Source: Natrinema salaciae (GTDB lineage Archaea > Halobacteriota > Halobacteria > Halobacteriales > Natrialbaceae). Taken from it: a stretch of DNA of 64,000 nt. The stretch is from positions 1 through 64,000 of the forward strand of contig NZ_FOFD01000008.1 of the NCBI RefSeq assembly GCF_900110865.1, in the 5' to 3' direction. Of the stretch, positions 33,875-42,544 are shown in pieces. Both the position numbers and the translations under genes were made by a program. The notes under the pieces are model-generated. The model did not search any database. It saw nothing but the letters and a program-made list of their open reading frames with translations, and was not told where the DNA came from. Positions within the stretch are counted from its first letter, which is position 1. Each line of letters begins with the position of its first letter.

Positions 33875-35076
33875 CTGTCGGCCCTCCGGACCGTCGACCG
33901 GTCGATCTCGTCGAGGCTCGCACACCCGGACAGCCCGACCGTCAGGTCGAGATCGGCGAGCAGGTTCTCGAGGACGGCCCGAACGCCGTCCTCGCCGCCG
34001 ATACCGAGGCCGAACGCGTAGGGGCGACCCAGCAGGACCGCGTCGGCACCGAGCGCGACCGCCCGGACGACGTCGCTCCCGCGGCGGATGCCGCTGTCGA
34101 AGAGGACGGGGACCTCCCGGTCGGCGGCGGTCGTCTCGTCGACCGCGTCGACGACGTCCGGCAGCGCGTCCAGCGCCGGAATCGCGCCGTCGACCTGCCG
34201 GCCGCCGTGATTCGAGACGACCAGTCCGTCGACGCCGCGCTCGACCGCCTCGCGGGCGTCGTCGGGGTGGAGCACGCCTTTGACGACGATCGGGAGATCG
34301 GTCCGGGCCTCGAGCCACTCGAGGTCGTCCCAGGTCAGCGACGCGTCGCCGAAACACTCCTGCCAGGAGGCGATCGCGGTCTCCAGGTTCTCCCACGGGT
34401 CGGCCCCGTCGAGCCGATCGCGGAAGGCGGGATCATCGAAGTAGTTCGTCAGGCCCTGCGCCTCGAGGAAGGGCAGATAGCCGAGTTCGATGTCGCGTTC
34501 CCGCCACCCCATCTTGGGGGTGTCGAGCGTGACGACGACGGCCTCGTAGCCCGCGTCCTCGGCTCGCTCGAGGAAGCTGGCGGCGACCGACCGGTCGGCG
34601 CTCCAGTAGAGCTGGAACCAGCCGGGGTTCGCGCCGAGTTCGTCCGCCACTTCCTCGAGCGAGTACGAGGAGACGGAGCTACAGATCATCGGGACGGAGC
34701 ATTCGCCGGCCGCGCGGGCGACGGCCAGTTCGGCCTCCTCGTGGAGGATCGACTGGACGCCGACGGGCGCGAGCAGGACGGGCGATGGGTACTCGTGGCC
34801 GAAGAGGTCGACCGACAGATCGCGCTCGGAGACGTCCCGCATCATCCGGGGGACGATCTGCCACTCGTCGAAGGCGAGGTCGTTCGCGTCGACCGTCGAC
34901 TCCGAGCCCGCGCCGCCCGCGACGTAGGCGAACGCCTCCTCGCTGAGTTCGTCGCGGGCGCGGTTCACGAGGTCCTCGTAGGAGACGGGAAACTCGGGTG
35001 GCTCGTCCTCGAGCATGCCGCTGAGATAGACCTCGGCCTGTCGATCCGGTCCGTAGTCGGGCGTATCTGCTGTCAT
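33871..35076 (-). CDS. lldD: FMN-dependent alpha-hydroxyacid dehydrogenase (lactate oxidase family)
   Basis: 401 residues from the ATG at 35076. The family signatures are all there: LLAPVGVQSIL, GWFQLYWSAD, VVVTLDTPKMGWRERD, PIVVKGVLHPDDA and the catalytic VSNHGGRQVDGAIPALD with His and Arg, then FDSGIRRGSDVVRA. It oxidises L-lactate or another alpha-hydroxy acid using FMN. It heads a two-gene unit with the HAD hydrolase. The divergent promoter region 35077-35260 is shared with the SDR gene; AT-rich CTTTATTAACAG at about 35170 may be the TATA. Confidence 0.8.
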   Translation of the reverse strand: MTADTPDYGPDRQAEVYLSGMLEDEPPEFPVSYEDLVNRARDELSEEAFAYVAGGAGSESTVDANDLAFDEWQIVPRMMRDVSERDLSVDLFGHEYPSPVLLAPVGVQSILHEEAELAVARAAGECSVPMICSSVSSYSLEEVADELGANPGWFQLYWSADRSVAASFLERAEDAGYEAVVVTLDTPKMGWRERDIELGYLPFLEAQGLTNYFDDPAFRDRLDGADPWENLETAIASWQECFGDASLTWDDLEWLEARTDLPIVVKGVLHPDDAREAVERGVDGLVVSNHGGRQVDGAIPALDALPDVVDAVDETTAADREVPVLFDSGIRRGSDVVRAVALGADAVLLGRPYAFGLGIGGEDGVRAVLENLLADLDLTVGLSGCASLDEIDRSTVRRADR

Positions 35077-35260
35077 GGTTGGTGTGCGGTGACGGCGGAT
35101 CCGCTGCCGTCGGCTGACTGTCTGTGGCAGGGATTGCCACTCACTTAACGGTACGGTATTCACACCCATCTTTATTAACAGTTGCTACGAATATAGGCCT
35201 GGATCTAACAATGGTAATGAATCAGCGTTCGGTTGCAGGAACCGCGACGAGTGATCGCGT

Positions 35261-36037
35261 ATGAGTACCGACCAGTTCAGCGTCGACGGCGACGTCGCCA
35301 TCATCACGGGGTCCTCGAGCGGGATCGGGAAGTCGATCGCGGAGCGGTTCGCCGACGACGGCGTCGACGTCGTCGTCTGCTCGCGCGAACAGGCGAACGT
35401 CGATCCGGTCGCGGCGGCGATCAACGAGAGCGACAGCCCCGGGCGGGCGCTGGCGGTCGAGTGCGACGTCACCGACCGCGAGGCCGTCGAGGCGCTCGTC
35501 GAGGCGACCGTCGAGGAGTTCGGCGGGCTCGACGTCCTGGTCAACAACGCCGGCGCGTCGTTCATGGCCGACTTCGACGACATCTCGCCGAACGGCTGGA
35601 AGACGATCGTCGACATCAACATCAACGGCACCTATCACTGCACGCACGCCGCCGCAGAGCATCTCAAAGACGGCGGCGGCTCGGTCGTCAATCTCGCCAG
35701 CGTGGCCGGGCAGCGCGGCTCGCCGCTGATGAGTCCCTACGGGGCGGCCAAAGCCGCGGTGATCAACCTGACGACGACGCTCTCCTACGAGTGGGCCCAC
35801 GACGACGTCCGGGTCAACTGCATCGCGCCGGGCTTCGTCGCCACGCCGGGCGTCGAGAGCCAGATGGGCGTCTCCGCCGACAATATCGAGCGCGACGACG
35901 TCGCCCGCCGGATCGGAACCGTCGAGGAGATCGCCGACGTCACACAGTTCCTCGCCAGCCCCGCGTCCTCGTACCTCGTCGGCGAGACGATCACGGCGCA
36001 GGGTGTCCCGCAGATCGACGAAGAACACGAGGTCTGA
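35261..36037 (+). CDS. Short-chain dehydrogenase/reductase
   Basis: 258 residues. N-terminal Rossmann motif ITGSSSGIGKSIAERFAD, NNAG, Ser in NLASVAGQRGS and active-site PYGAAKAAVINL (Tyr-x-x-x-Lys). The full length fits a classical SDR of the FabG/BphB type. It probably reduces a 3-oxoacyl or alcohol/ketone substrate with NAD(P)H. It is divergent from the lactate dehydrogenase gene and upstream of the LLM oxidoreductase; the two might be cotranscribed (about 145 bases between). Confidence 0.8.
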   Translation: MSTDQFSVDGDVAIITGSSSGIGKSIAERFADDGVDVVVCSREQANVDPVAAAINESDSPGRALAVECDVTDREAVEALVEATVEEFGGLDVLVNNAGASFMADFDDISPNGWKTIVDININGTYHCTHAAAEHLKDGGGSVVNLASVAGQRGSPLMSPYGAAKAAVINLTTTLSYEWAHDDVRVNCIAPGFVATPGVESQMGVSADNIERDDVARRIGTVEEIADVTQFLASPASSYLVGETITAQGVPQIDEEHEV

Positions 36038-36182
36038 TCGACCGTGGCCGGGCGGCGGACGCGATCGTGCAACGCCCTCAACGAAGGCGGCTTCGGTATC
36101 GCCGTCGCTCGAGCCCGGGGATAAACGATACGCAGTCCGCCGCCGGTTCCCATACACCCAAAAGGGCGGGTTTCGTCTGTGT

Positions 36183-37190
36183 ATGACGATGACTGACAGA
36201 GACGTTCACCTGCCGGTCGCCGCACAGCCGACGATCGACGCGATCGTCGACTACGCACAGACCGCCGAGGACGGCGGCTACGACTGCGCGTGGCTCCCCG
36301 AGACCTGGGGTCGCGACGGCGTCACCGTCCTCTCGGCGATGGCCGAACGGACCGAGACGATCGACGTCGGCTCGAGCATTCTCAACACCTACTCGCGAAC
36401 GCCGGCCGTGCTGGGGCAGACGGCGGCGACGCTGCAGGAGCTTTCCGAGGGCCGGTTCCGGCTGGGGCTCGGCCCGAGCGGCCCCGTCGTGATCGAGAAC
36501 TGGCACGGCGTCGAGTTCGGCAACCCGCTCAGACGCACCCGCGAAACGGTCGAGATCGTCCGCCAGGTGCTCTCGGGGGAGACCGTCGACTACGACGGCA
36601 CGGACTTCGACCTCTCGGGCTTTCGCCTGCGCTGTGACCCGCCGGAGACGATGCCGCCGATCGAGGTCACCGGGATGGGTCCCAAAGCCGTCGAACTGGC
36701 AGGCCGCTTCGCCGACGGCTGGCACGGCATCATGCTCACCCCCGACGGGATGGAAGAGCGCATTGGGGACATCGAGCGCGGTGCCGACCTCGGCGACCGC
36801 GACCCGTCGGACGTGCAGGTCACCGCCGGCGTCACCTGCTGTGCGCTCGAGGACCCCGACGAGGCCCGCGCACTCACCCGCCAGCACATCGGCTTCTACA
36901 TCGGCGGCATGGGCACGTTCTACCGCGACGCCCTCGAGCGACAGGGGTACGACGAGGCCACGGAGATCTACGACGCCTGGCAGGACGGCGACCGCGAGCG
37001 GGCTCTCGAACTGGTCGACGACGCCATCCTCGACGATCTCTGTGCCGTCGGCGATCCCGAGACGGCCCGCGAACAACTCGAGCGCTACGAGGCGGTCGAC
37101 GGCCTCGACGCCATCGCGGTCAGCTTCCCGCGCGGTGCCGACGAGGAGCAGGTTCGGCAGACGATGGAAGCGGTCGCGCCCGACGCCTGA
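36183..37190 (+). CDS. F420-dependent LLM-class oxidoreductase
   Basis: 335 residues. A luciferase-like monooxygenase (TIM barrel) with DCAWLPETWGRDG, IDVGSSILNTYSRTPAVLGQ, RFRLGLGPSGPVVIENWHG and a Gly-rich IGGMGTF insertion, similar to 5,10-methylene-H4MPT reductase-like F420 enzymes. It transfers hydride from reduced F420 to an unknown substrate. The ATG at 36183 is chosen; a TATA-like GATAAACG at about 36118 precedes it. The SDR gene just upstream may act in the same pathway. Confidence 0.75.
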   Translation: MTMTDRDVHLPVAAQPTIDAIVDYAQTAEDGGYDCAWLPETWGRDGVTVLSAMAERTETIDVGSSILNTYSRTPAVLGQTAATLQELSEGRFRLGLGPSGPVVIENWHGVEFGNPLRRTRETVEIVRQVLSGETVDYDGTDFDLSGFRLRCDPPETMPPIEVTGMGPKAVELAGRFADGWHGIMLTPDGMEERIGDIERGADLGDRDPSDVQVTAGVTCCALEDPDEARALTRQHIGFYIGGMGTFYRDALERQGYDEATEIYDAWQDGDRERALELVDDAILDDLCAVGDPETAREQLERYEAVDGLDAIAVSFPRGADEEQVRQTMEAVAPDA

Positions 37191-37248
37191 ACGGATTCCG
37201 GAACGGGGCTTTGGGAGTGGTCTCCCGCGTGCAGTCGCTACGGGATCG

Positions 37249-38043
37249 CTATCGAGTTCGGACGAAGGAGTCGACCGCTGCCGATACTACTGCCGGTGCT
37301 TCGGCGGGGCCGCCGTGGCTCACGCCGTCGAACTCGACGAGGCGACTGTGCGGGAGCACGTCGTGGATGGCGCGGGCACTCTCGCGGAGAAAGTCGGGGC
37401 CGTCGGTGCCGGTCAATACGAGTACAGGGGCGGCAACGTCGAGACTGTCCGGTAGTCGATACTGCTCGACGGCGCGGTTCATCCGAACGACCGCTTCGGC
37501 GAGTTCTACACACGCCGGCCAGACCGGCCACGCTTCCAACCACGCCTCGAGGTCGTCGATTCCGTCTGGGTGGAGGACCTGCTCGATATAGCGTTTTACC
37601 GCCTCGCGCCGTTCACCTGCCTCGATGAGCGACTGCATCCGGTCCGCGAGGTCGGCGTCCGCTCGATAGTCGTCGGGAAGGATCGCCGGTTCGTACGCGA
37701 CGACCGCCTCTGTCGGGACGTTCGTCGCAGCCTCGATCGCGGTAAGTGCGCCGTAGGAGTGACCGAACAGGATCGGTTCGCCATCGACGGCGTCGACGAG
37801 CGTTTGCACGTATTCGACTTCGCGATCCAGTACGTCGTCGGCGCTGATCTCGACTCGATCGTCGAGGCACGTTCCGAATCCCGGTCGTTGCGGGATGATC
37901 GTGGTGTATTCGTCCAGGTGTGGCACGACTGGAGTCCAGTACTCTCCGGGAGCCATGCCTCCGTGCAGGAGGATCAGCGGCGGGCCGTCGCCGTGGCGTT
38001 CGTACGGTACCTCGATGCCGCCTCGGGACTGTGTCGTCTGCAT
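37249..38043 (-). CDS. Alpha/beta hydrolase
   Basis: 264 residues. Oxyanion loop LILLHGGMAPGEYWTPVVPH, nucleophile elbow LFGHSYGALTAIEA (Ser), acid region LVLTGTDGPDFL and base histidine VSHGGPAEAP. The substrate is unknown. It is convergent with the LLM gene. The TATA-like GCCTATATAAAAG on the minus strand at about 38098 drives it. It marks the left edge of the AT-rich, damaged region 38.1-40.4 kb. Confidence 0.75.
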   Translation of the reverse strand: MQTTQSRGGIEVPYERHGDGPPLILLHGGMAPGEYWTPVVPHLDEYTTIIPQRPGFGTCLDDRVEISADDVLDREVEYVQTLVDAVDGEPILFGHSYGALTAIEAATNVPTEAVVAYEPAILPDDYRADADLADRMQSLIEAGERREAVKRYIEQVLHPDGIDDLEAWLEAWPVWPACVELAEAVVRMNRAVEQYRLPDSLDVAAPVLVLTGTDGPDFLRESARAIHDVLPHSRLVEFDGVSHGGPAEAPAVVSAAVDSFVRTR

Positions 38044-38212
38044 GTATTGCCGTGGTCGAGGTGGACTGGGCTAAGCAGTTCTCTCAGCGATGGGGTCTTT
38101 TATATAGGCAAGGGAGATACGGACGCCCAGAAGTCGAGACCGGCCGTTTCAATGCATGTGAATATTGTAGCGTAGTTCATAGATCGTCGACCTAGAGAAA
38201 ATCACCGACTGT

Positions 38213-38506
38213 ATGGTCGTCTTCTCCGCCGGGTCCAAAGTGATCCTCTCCGACGACCAACACGACTCGATTCTCTTCTCGAACGTCGCGACGATGCCCG
38301 TGACGAGCTCGTCACGACGTCAGACAGCGACTGAGCACTCCTCTCCCAGAAGCAGATCTCCTATGTCTGCAACCGAACAGCCCTCGGCATCGGAACTCTT
38401 CTCGGGTTCTGGCACATCTGGCACCAGAACTGGTGGTACCTTCCTGATCTTCGGCGTTCCGTTCCCCGTCTACTTCTGGCTCCTCCACATCACTGACGCC
38501 CCGTAG
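38213..38506 (+). pseudogene. Frameshifted small membrane protein gene
   Basis: One frame reads LSQKQISYVCNRTALGIGTL and LLGFWHIWHQNWWYL, then loses sense, while the next frame continues FLIFGVPFPVYFWLLHITDA to a TAG at 38504-38506. Joined, they make a plausible two-helix membrane protein. The upstream frame LERRDDARDELVTTSDSD ends in a stop, so the gene is broken more than once. The gap 38044-38557 holds nothing else. The original function is unknown. Confidence 0.35.
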
Positions 38507-38557
38507 ATTGCGATACCTAATCAGCAGTCAAATCGCAATATAAATTTGTTCGACTAC

Positions 38558-38836
38558 TTACTCGTCATACGATTCTGCAAGGGTTTTCCCCATCCGATAC
38601 TTTTTCCAGAGAAGATCGTTACAAATAATAATGGTGAATCCGAGGCCAACGGATAGGACTGATTCTTTGAATAACTCGTGTCCTGGTAGAAACTCTGCTA
38701 CTATGAGTATAGGAAGCATTATTATTGCAATCCAAAAAGTCTGATACTCTGTTGGAGGGATACCAAGTACGTGCCGGATATACAATCCTGGTATCGCTAT
38801 ACTGGAGGCCAACAAGAGGTATATGACGTATTTCAT
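38558..38836 (-). CDS. Three-helix membrane protein next to the halocin-like gene
   Basis: 92 residues: MKYVIYLLLASSIAIPGLYI, then FWIAIIMLPILIVAEFLP, then a third helix VLSVGLGFTIIICNDLL and a basic tail (KKYRMGKTLAES). It lies 49 bases downstream of the halocin-like gene on the same strand, with the same low GC. Small membrane proteins beside bacteriocin genes often confer immunity or help export; that is the inferred role here. No family was recognised. Confidence 0.55.
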   Translation of the reverse strand: MKYVIYLLLASSIAIPGLYIRHVLGIPPTEYQTFWIAIIMLPILIVAEFLPGHELFKESVLSVGLGFTIIICNDLLWKKYRMGKTLAESYDE

Positions 38837-38885
38837 AGTGTTTTAAATAAATTGTTTGTATTTGAAAGCTCCTATTCAGTCAACC

Positions 38886-39911
38886 TCAGGTCGTGCAATT
38901 GGGAACAGGAATCGCTGTCGGGACTCCAGCATCTGATGGCCCACCAGTGGGACAGAAGAAGTAGACATCGGTGGGATTACAGACACCATCTATATCACTG
39001 ATCGCTGCGTCAAGAATCGCAACAAGAGCACATGCGCCCTCAATTGCAGCTGGGATAGCAAAGGAAATCGCACCAGCACCACCAGTGGCAATCGTTAGTC
39101 CGGTAGCACCGATAACGGCAGCAGCAGCAATGTAAGCACAAGCTTTGCCCGTATCGATTGTTACGCAGTGGGTGAAGCCGTTGTTTTCCATCGTCTGATT
39201 GAGCCCCGCAGGTGGCTCATTACCATCGACCGGACTAAGGACCTCACCTATACCATATATGTCTTCACCGAGGTCGACTGCGTCCTCGACCTTGTCGTTG
39301 TTCTTGACGAACTCTGCAGTCTCCTCCCACATGCCCGTCGCGCCGTCGACGATACTCTCCCCAGCATCGATGATCGTATCGATCGGGTCGTCCGGGATCG
39401 GATCGATCGGAAGCCAATCTCCGAACGGCATCGGGCCCTGGGAACTGGGGTCGTGGGAGGTCGTATACCCAGGCTTCGTCTCGACGATCTGGCTGTCCGT
39501 ATACACGTGACCAGCGTATACCCCGTGCTTGTTCACGACGGCTTTCAGCTTGATCTCGTTCGTATTGGCGGGCTGGAACGCCTTCAGCTCGACCGACGCG
39601 TTCGGCCTTCCGGGATTCTGTGTCGGAACGATCATCCCCGTGCCACCGACACCAGTCGGTGTCTCTTTCCTAGCAACCTGGAAGACGGATACCTGATCGA
39701 ACTGGGGCTGGAATCCCGCTTTAGTGAGCACTTCCGAAATCTTCTGATACTGCTGGGAGGACTTGACTGTCCCTACGAAATCGTGGGTGTTCTTTCGAGC
39801 GAGTGAGCCCTGAGCAAAGGCCACTGATCCGAGACCGACACTAGCAGCAGAACGGAGGAACCTCCGCTTCGTTGATTCGATATTGGATGTATTCGAGGTC
39901 TTTTTCATCAT
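38886..39911 (-). CDS. Halocin C8-like precursor: Tat signal, N-terminal domain and Cys-rich hydrophobic C-terminal peptide
   Basis: 341 residues from the ATG at 39911, chosen because a TATA (CTATTTATGG, 39941-39950, minus strand) lies 30 bases ahead; the longer start at 39944 would fall inside the promoter. The Tat motif KRRFLRSAASVGLGSVAFAQ is at about residues 15-34. A middle domain of about 210 residues is soluble. The last 98 residues contain six cysteines (249, 258, 294, 311, 320, 339) around a long hydrophobic glycine/alanine core (AYIAAAAVIGATGLTIATGG). Known: halocin C8 is made as a Tat-exported precursor with an N-terminal immunity domain and a Cys-rich, hydrophobic C-terminal peptide. 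The architecture matches; sequence identity is not obvious. Confidence 0.5.
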   Translation of the reverse strand: MMKKTSNTSNIESTKRRFLRSAASVGLGSVAFAQGSLARKNTHDFVGTVKSSQQYQKISEVLTKAGFQPQFDQVSVFQVARKETPTGVGGTGMIVPTQNPGRPNASVELKAFQPANTNEIKLKAVVNKHGVYAGHVYTDSQIVETKPGYTTSHDPSSQGPMPFGDWLPIDPIPDDPIDTIIDAGESIVDGATGMWEETAEFVKNNDKVEDAVDLGEDIYGIGEVLSPVDGNEPPAGLNQTMENNGFTHCVTIDTGKACAYIAAAAVIGATGLTIATGGAGAISFAIPAAIEGACALVAILDAAISDIDGVCNPTDVYFFCPTGGPSDAGVPTAIPVPNCTT

Positions 39912-39940
39912 TTCGATCCATTCAAGAAAGAATGTGATGG

Positions 39941-39950
39941 CCATAAATAG
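39941..39950 (-). promoter_or_regulatory. TATA box of the halocin-like gene
   Basis: CTATTTATGG gives a leaderless message with the ATG at 39911. The surrounding 39912-40423 is AT-rich and shows no other gene; arginine/serine-rich frames there are not convincing. Confidence 0.6.
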
Positions 39951-40423
39951 TTACGAAAACTAATTGTTTATGACTGTTACCGGAAGACATTTTTGAAATA
40001 TCCGCCAAATTTAAATTGTCTTTCATTAATAATACCAACTACCCTCTGGCAGAAGAACTAGCTACTCCGACGTGATCGATTCGAATTTCTCGTCAGTTGG
40101 ATGAGCGTCGATCTTCTCTTCATCGTAGAACGAAAGATGCTCGGGCCCACCCTTCCCATCGTAGCGAACAAACGCTCTACACTTTTTCCTGCCTGCAGAA
40201 GATCAGTGAAGTGACTACCCGAAAGTTCTCTTACAACCAAATCACGACTACCGTGGATAGAGGCGATCCATCGTCCGTGCCGGTCTCGAGGACACTGGCA
40301 GCTGAGTCTATCTTATTTCGTCGATGATGGGATCATCTAGATCGCATGTCAACTCCCGTATACAGGGTGATATGACGGACGTTTTTTCGACACGACCATT
40401 TGCACTGCGGGAAACGATGCAGT

Positions 40424-41110
40424 ATGGGACTCCTCGCAGCGTTCGACATCCACTGCGATGCGCTTCCACTCGTCGGGGTTGCGAGGGCAGCGCCCGAGGC
40501 GACGATCCTCCTCGAGTTGCAGTTCAATCACGGTGACCGGCCGCTGTTCATGATCACTGTGACGGGCGGTTCACAGACGGCGGTTGAAGCGGCGTTGACC
40601 GACGCGGTCGACGTCGAAGAGTGGGCGTTGATCGGGGAAGCCGACTCCACGCGACGGTATCAGGCGGTACCGGCGCTCAGTTTAGCGGAACAGCTCGGCG
40701 ATTACATCGACGACCTCGCCGGACTCGAAGCGCTCGCCACCGTCGACGCCGCCATCGAACGGATCGAGGTGAACAGGGACGGATGGCGGCAGTCGGGATG
40801 GTTCGCCGATCGAGCGGCGTTCACCGAATTCTCGACGTTCTGGCAACGGAACGCCGGATTTCGATTGCGCCGCCTCACTCGCGATGGCGCGTCCGAACCG
40901 CCCGGCGACGGCCTCTCCGATCGCCAACGCGAGGCGCTCAGGACGGCCTACGAGATGGGCTACTTCGACATTCCGCGGCGGACGTCCCTGAACGCGATCG
41001 CGGCGGAGTTGGACATCTCGGCGTCCTCGGTGTCGGAGCGACTTCGCCGCGCTCACCTGCAACTCATCGAGGAAACGGTCGCGACGACGTGGCCGCCCCT
41101 TCCCGACTAA
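40424..41110 (+). CDS. HTH-10 (bacterio-opsin activator type) regulator
   Basis: 228 residues. It begins MGLLAAFDIHCDALPLVGVA, the usual BAT-type start. The C-terminal HTH-10 domain reads QREALRTAYEMGYFDIPRRT and then LDISASSVSERLRRAHLQLI. Haloarchaea have many such one-component regulators. Upstream in-frame codons to 40400 are possible but do not fit the family. A paralogue is at 55883. The targets are unknown; its nearest downstream neighbour is the HypE-like gene on the same strand. Confidence 0.75.
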   Translation: MGLLAAFDIHCDALPLVGVARAAPEATILLELQFNHGDRPLFMITVTGGSQTAVEAALTDAVDVEEWALIGEADSTRRYQAVPALSLAEQLGDYIDDLAGLEALATVDAAIERIEVNRDGWRQSGWFADRAAFTEFSTFWQRNAGFRLRRLTRDGASEPPGDGLSDRQREALRTAYEMGYFDIPRRTSLNAIAAELDISASSVSERLRRAHLQLIEETVATTWPPLPD

Positions 41111-41214
41111 TGGACGACTATCGGTGCGAGCACCGCAGACAGTCTCTCGCGCTTTTCCCCTCGAGCGACGCGTTCTCCGACAGCTACAAACCGCGCTTCG
41201 TCCCAGTTCGTGGT

Positions 41215-42234
41215 ATGCCCGGCAAGGTGAGCCCGGACGACCTGCTCACGCACGTCTTCGAGCGGACGGGAGCGGCCGAGACGGACGAGACGGTGATACA
41301 GGGTCCCGCTGACGGCGAGGACGCCGCTGCGATCGACTGGCCCGACGGTGACGGGACGCTCGTGGTCAGTTCCGACCCGATCTCGCTGGCCGCGTCGCAG
41401 GTCGGGACGCTCGGCGTGTACGTCGCCTCCAACGACGTGGCCGTCTCGGGAGCGGACCCGCGCTGGCTGACGGCCGTCGTCTTACTCCCCGGCGACGACG
41501 GGGCCGGCGGCGACGCCGCCGACACGCTGCTCGAGGAGATCTCTCACGACCTCGACGCCGCCGCACGCGAGATCGGGGCGTCGATCGTCGGCGGCCACTC
41601 GGAGTACGTCGACCAGCTCGAGCGGCCGCTGCTCTCGCTGACGGCGATGGGCGCGACCGACCGGTTCGTTCCGACCGGCGGGGCCGAGCCCGGCGACGCC
41701 GTGCTCCTCACGAAGGCCGCGGGGGTCGAGGGATCGGCCATCCTCGCGGCCGACTTCGGCGACGAACTCGCGGTCGGTGCGGCGACCCGCGAGCGCGCCG
41801 AGGGGTTTCTCGACGAAATCAGCGTCGTTCCCGAGGCTCGGATCGTCCGCGAGCACGCGACGGCGATGCACGACCCCACGGAGGGCGGGGTCGCGGCCGG
41901 CCTGCTCGAGGTCGCACGCGCGTCGACCGTCCGACTCGAGGTGGACCGCGACGCCGTGCCGGTCCGCGAGGAGACGCGAGCGCTGTGCGACGCGGCGGGC
42001 GTCGATCCGCTGCGAATCTTCGGCTCCGGGGCGCTGCTGGCGACCGTCCCCGGCGACGCGGTCGACGACTGTCTCGCGGCGCTCGCGGACGCGGGACTCG
42101 AGGCCGCGTCGATCGGTACCGTTCGGGACCTCGGCGGCGGCGAGCCCGAACTCCGCCTCGACGGGGAGTCGATCACCGAGCCGATCGAGGACGACCTCTA
42201 TCCGCTCTGGGAGCGGGCGGACAGCGAGGGCTGA
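41215..42234 (+). CDS. AIR-synthase-related protein (HypE/SelD superfamily)
   Basis: 339 residues. The N-terminal part has VQGPADGEDAA-like ATP-binding strands (IQGPADGEDAAAIDWPDGD), then VASNDVAVSGADPRWLTAVV, ASIVGGHSEYV and LLTKAAGVEGSAILA; the C-terminal domain has MHDPTEGGVAAGLLEVA. These are typical of the PurM/HypE ATP-binding superfamily. A haloarchaeal branch of unknown substrate is likely, since no hydrogenase genes are nearby. The start is the ATG at 41215. Confidence 0.7.
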   Translation: MPGKVSPDDLLTHVFERTGAAETDETVIQGPADGEDAAAIDWPDGDGTLVVSSDPISLAASQVGTLGVYVASNDVAVSGADPRWLTAVVLLPGDDGAGGDAADTLLEEISHDLDAAAREIGASIVGGHSEYVDQLERPLLSLTAMGATDRFVPTGGAEPGDAVLLTKAAGVEGSAILAADFGDELAVGAATRERAEGFLDEISVVPEARIVREHATAMHDPTEGGVAAGLLEVARASTVRLEVDRDAVPVREETRALCDAAGVDPLRIFGSGALLATVPGDAVDDCLAALADAGLEAASIGTVRDLGGGEPELRLDGESITEPIEDDLYPLWERADSEG

Positions 42235-42318
42235 TCCGGATCGGCGTCCGACCGGGAGGGGTCTCGTCTGTGCGAATTCGTGGCACGGACTTATTGACCG
42301 GGACGTGCTCCTAGCGTC

Positions 42319-42516
42319 ATGGCGACAATCGCGTACGAGAGCCCCGATGGAACCGCGTCGGAGAAAATCGCTGCCGAGAACATCACCGACTCGGGAAAGG
42401 TCCAGGGCGTCCGGCTTCGACTCGAGGACGGGAGTTTCATTCACGTGCCGTACACCCGGCTCTACTGGATTCGGATGAGCGAGGACGAGGGGCGAGTGGA
42501 CTACTCGTCGGCGTAG
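42319..42516 (+). CDS. Small conserved-type haloarchaeal protein, 65 residues
   Basis: It begins MATIAYESPDGTASEKIAAE and has a beta-rich middle (VQGVRLRLEDGSFIHVPYTR). The composition and clean start suggest a real gene; no catalytic motif or metal site is visible. It is convergent with the alcohol dehydrogenase gene (28 bases apart). The function is unknown. Confidence 0.6.
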   Translation: MATIAYESPDGTASEKIAAENITDSGKVQGVRLRLEDGSFIHVPYTRLYWIRMSEDEGRVDYSSA

Positions 42517-42544
42517 TCGGTCTCGGGCCCCAGATCGGCCGCGT

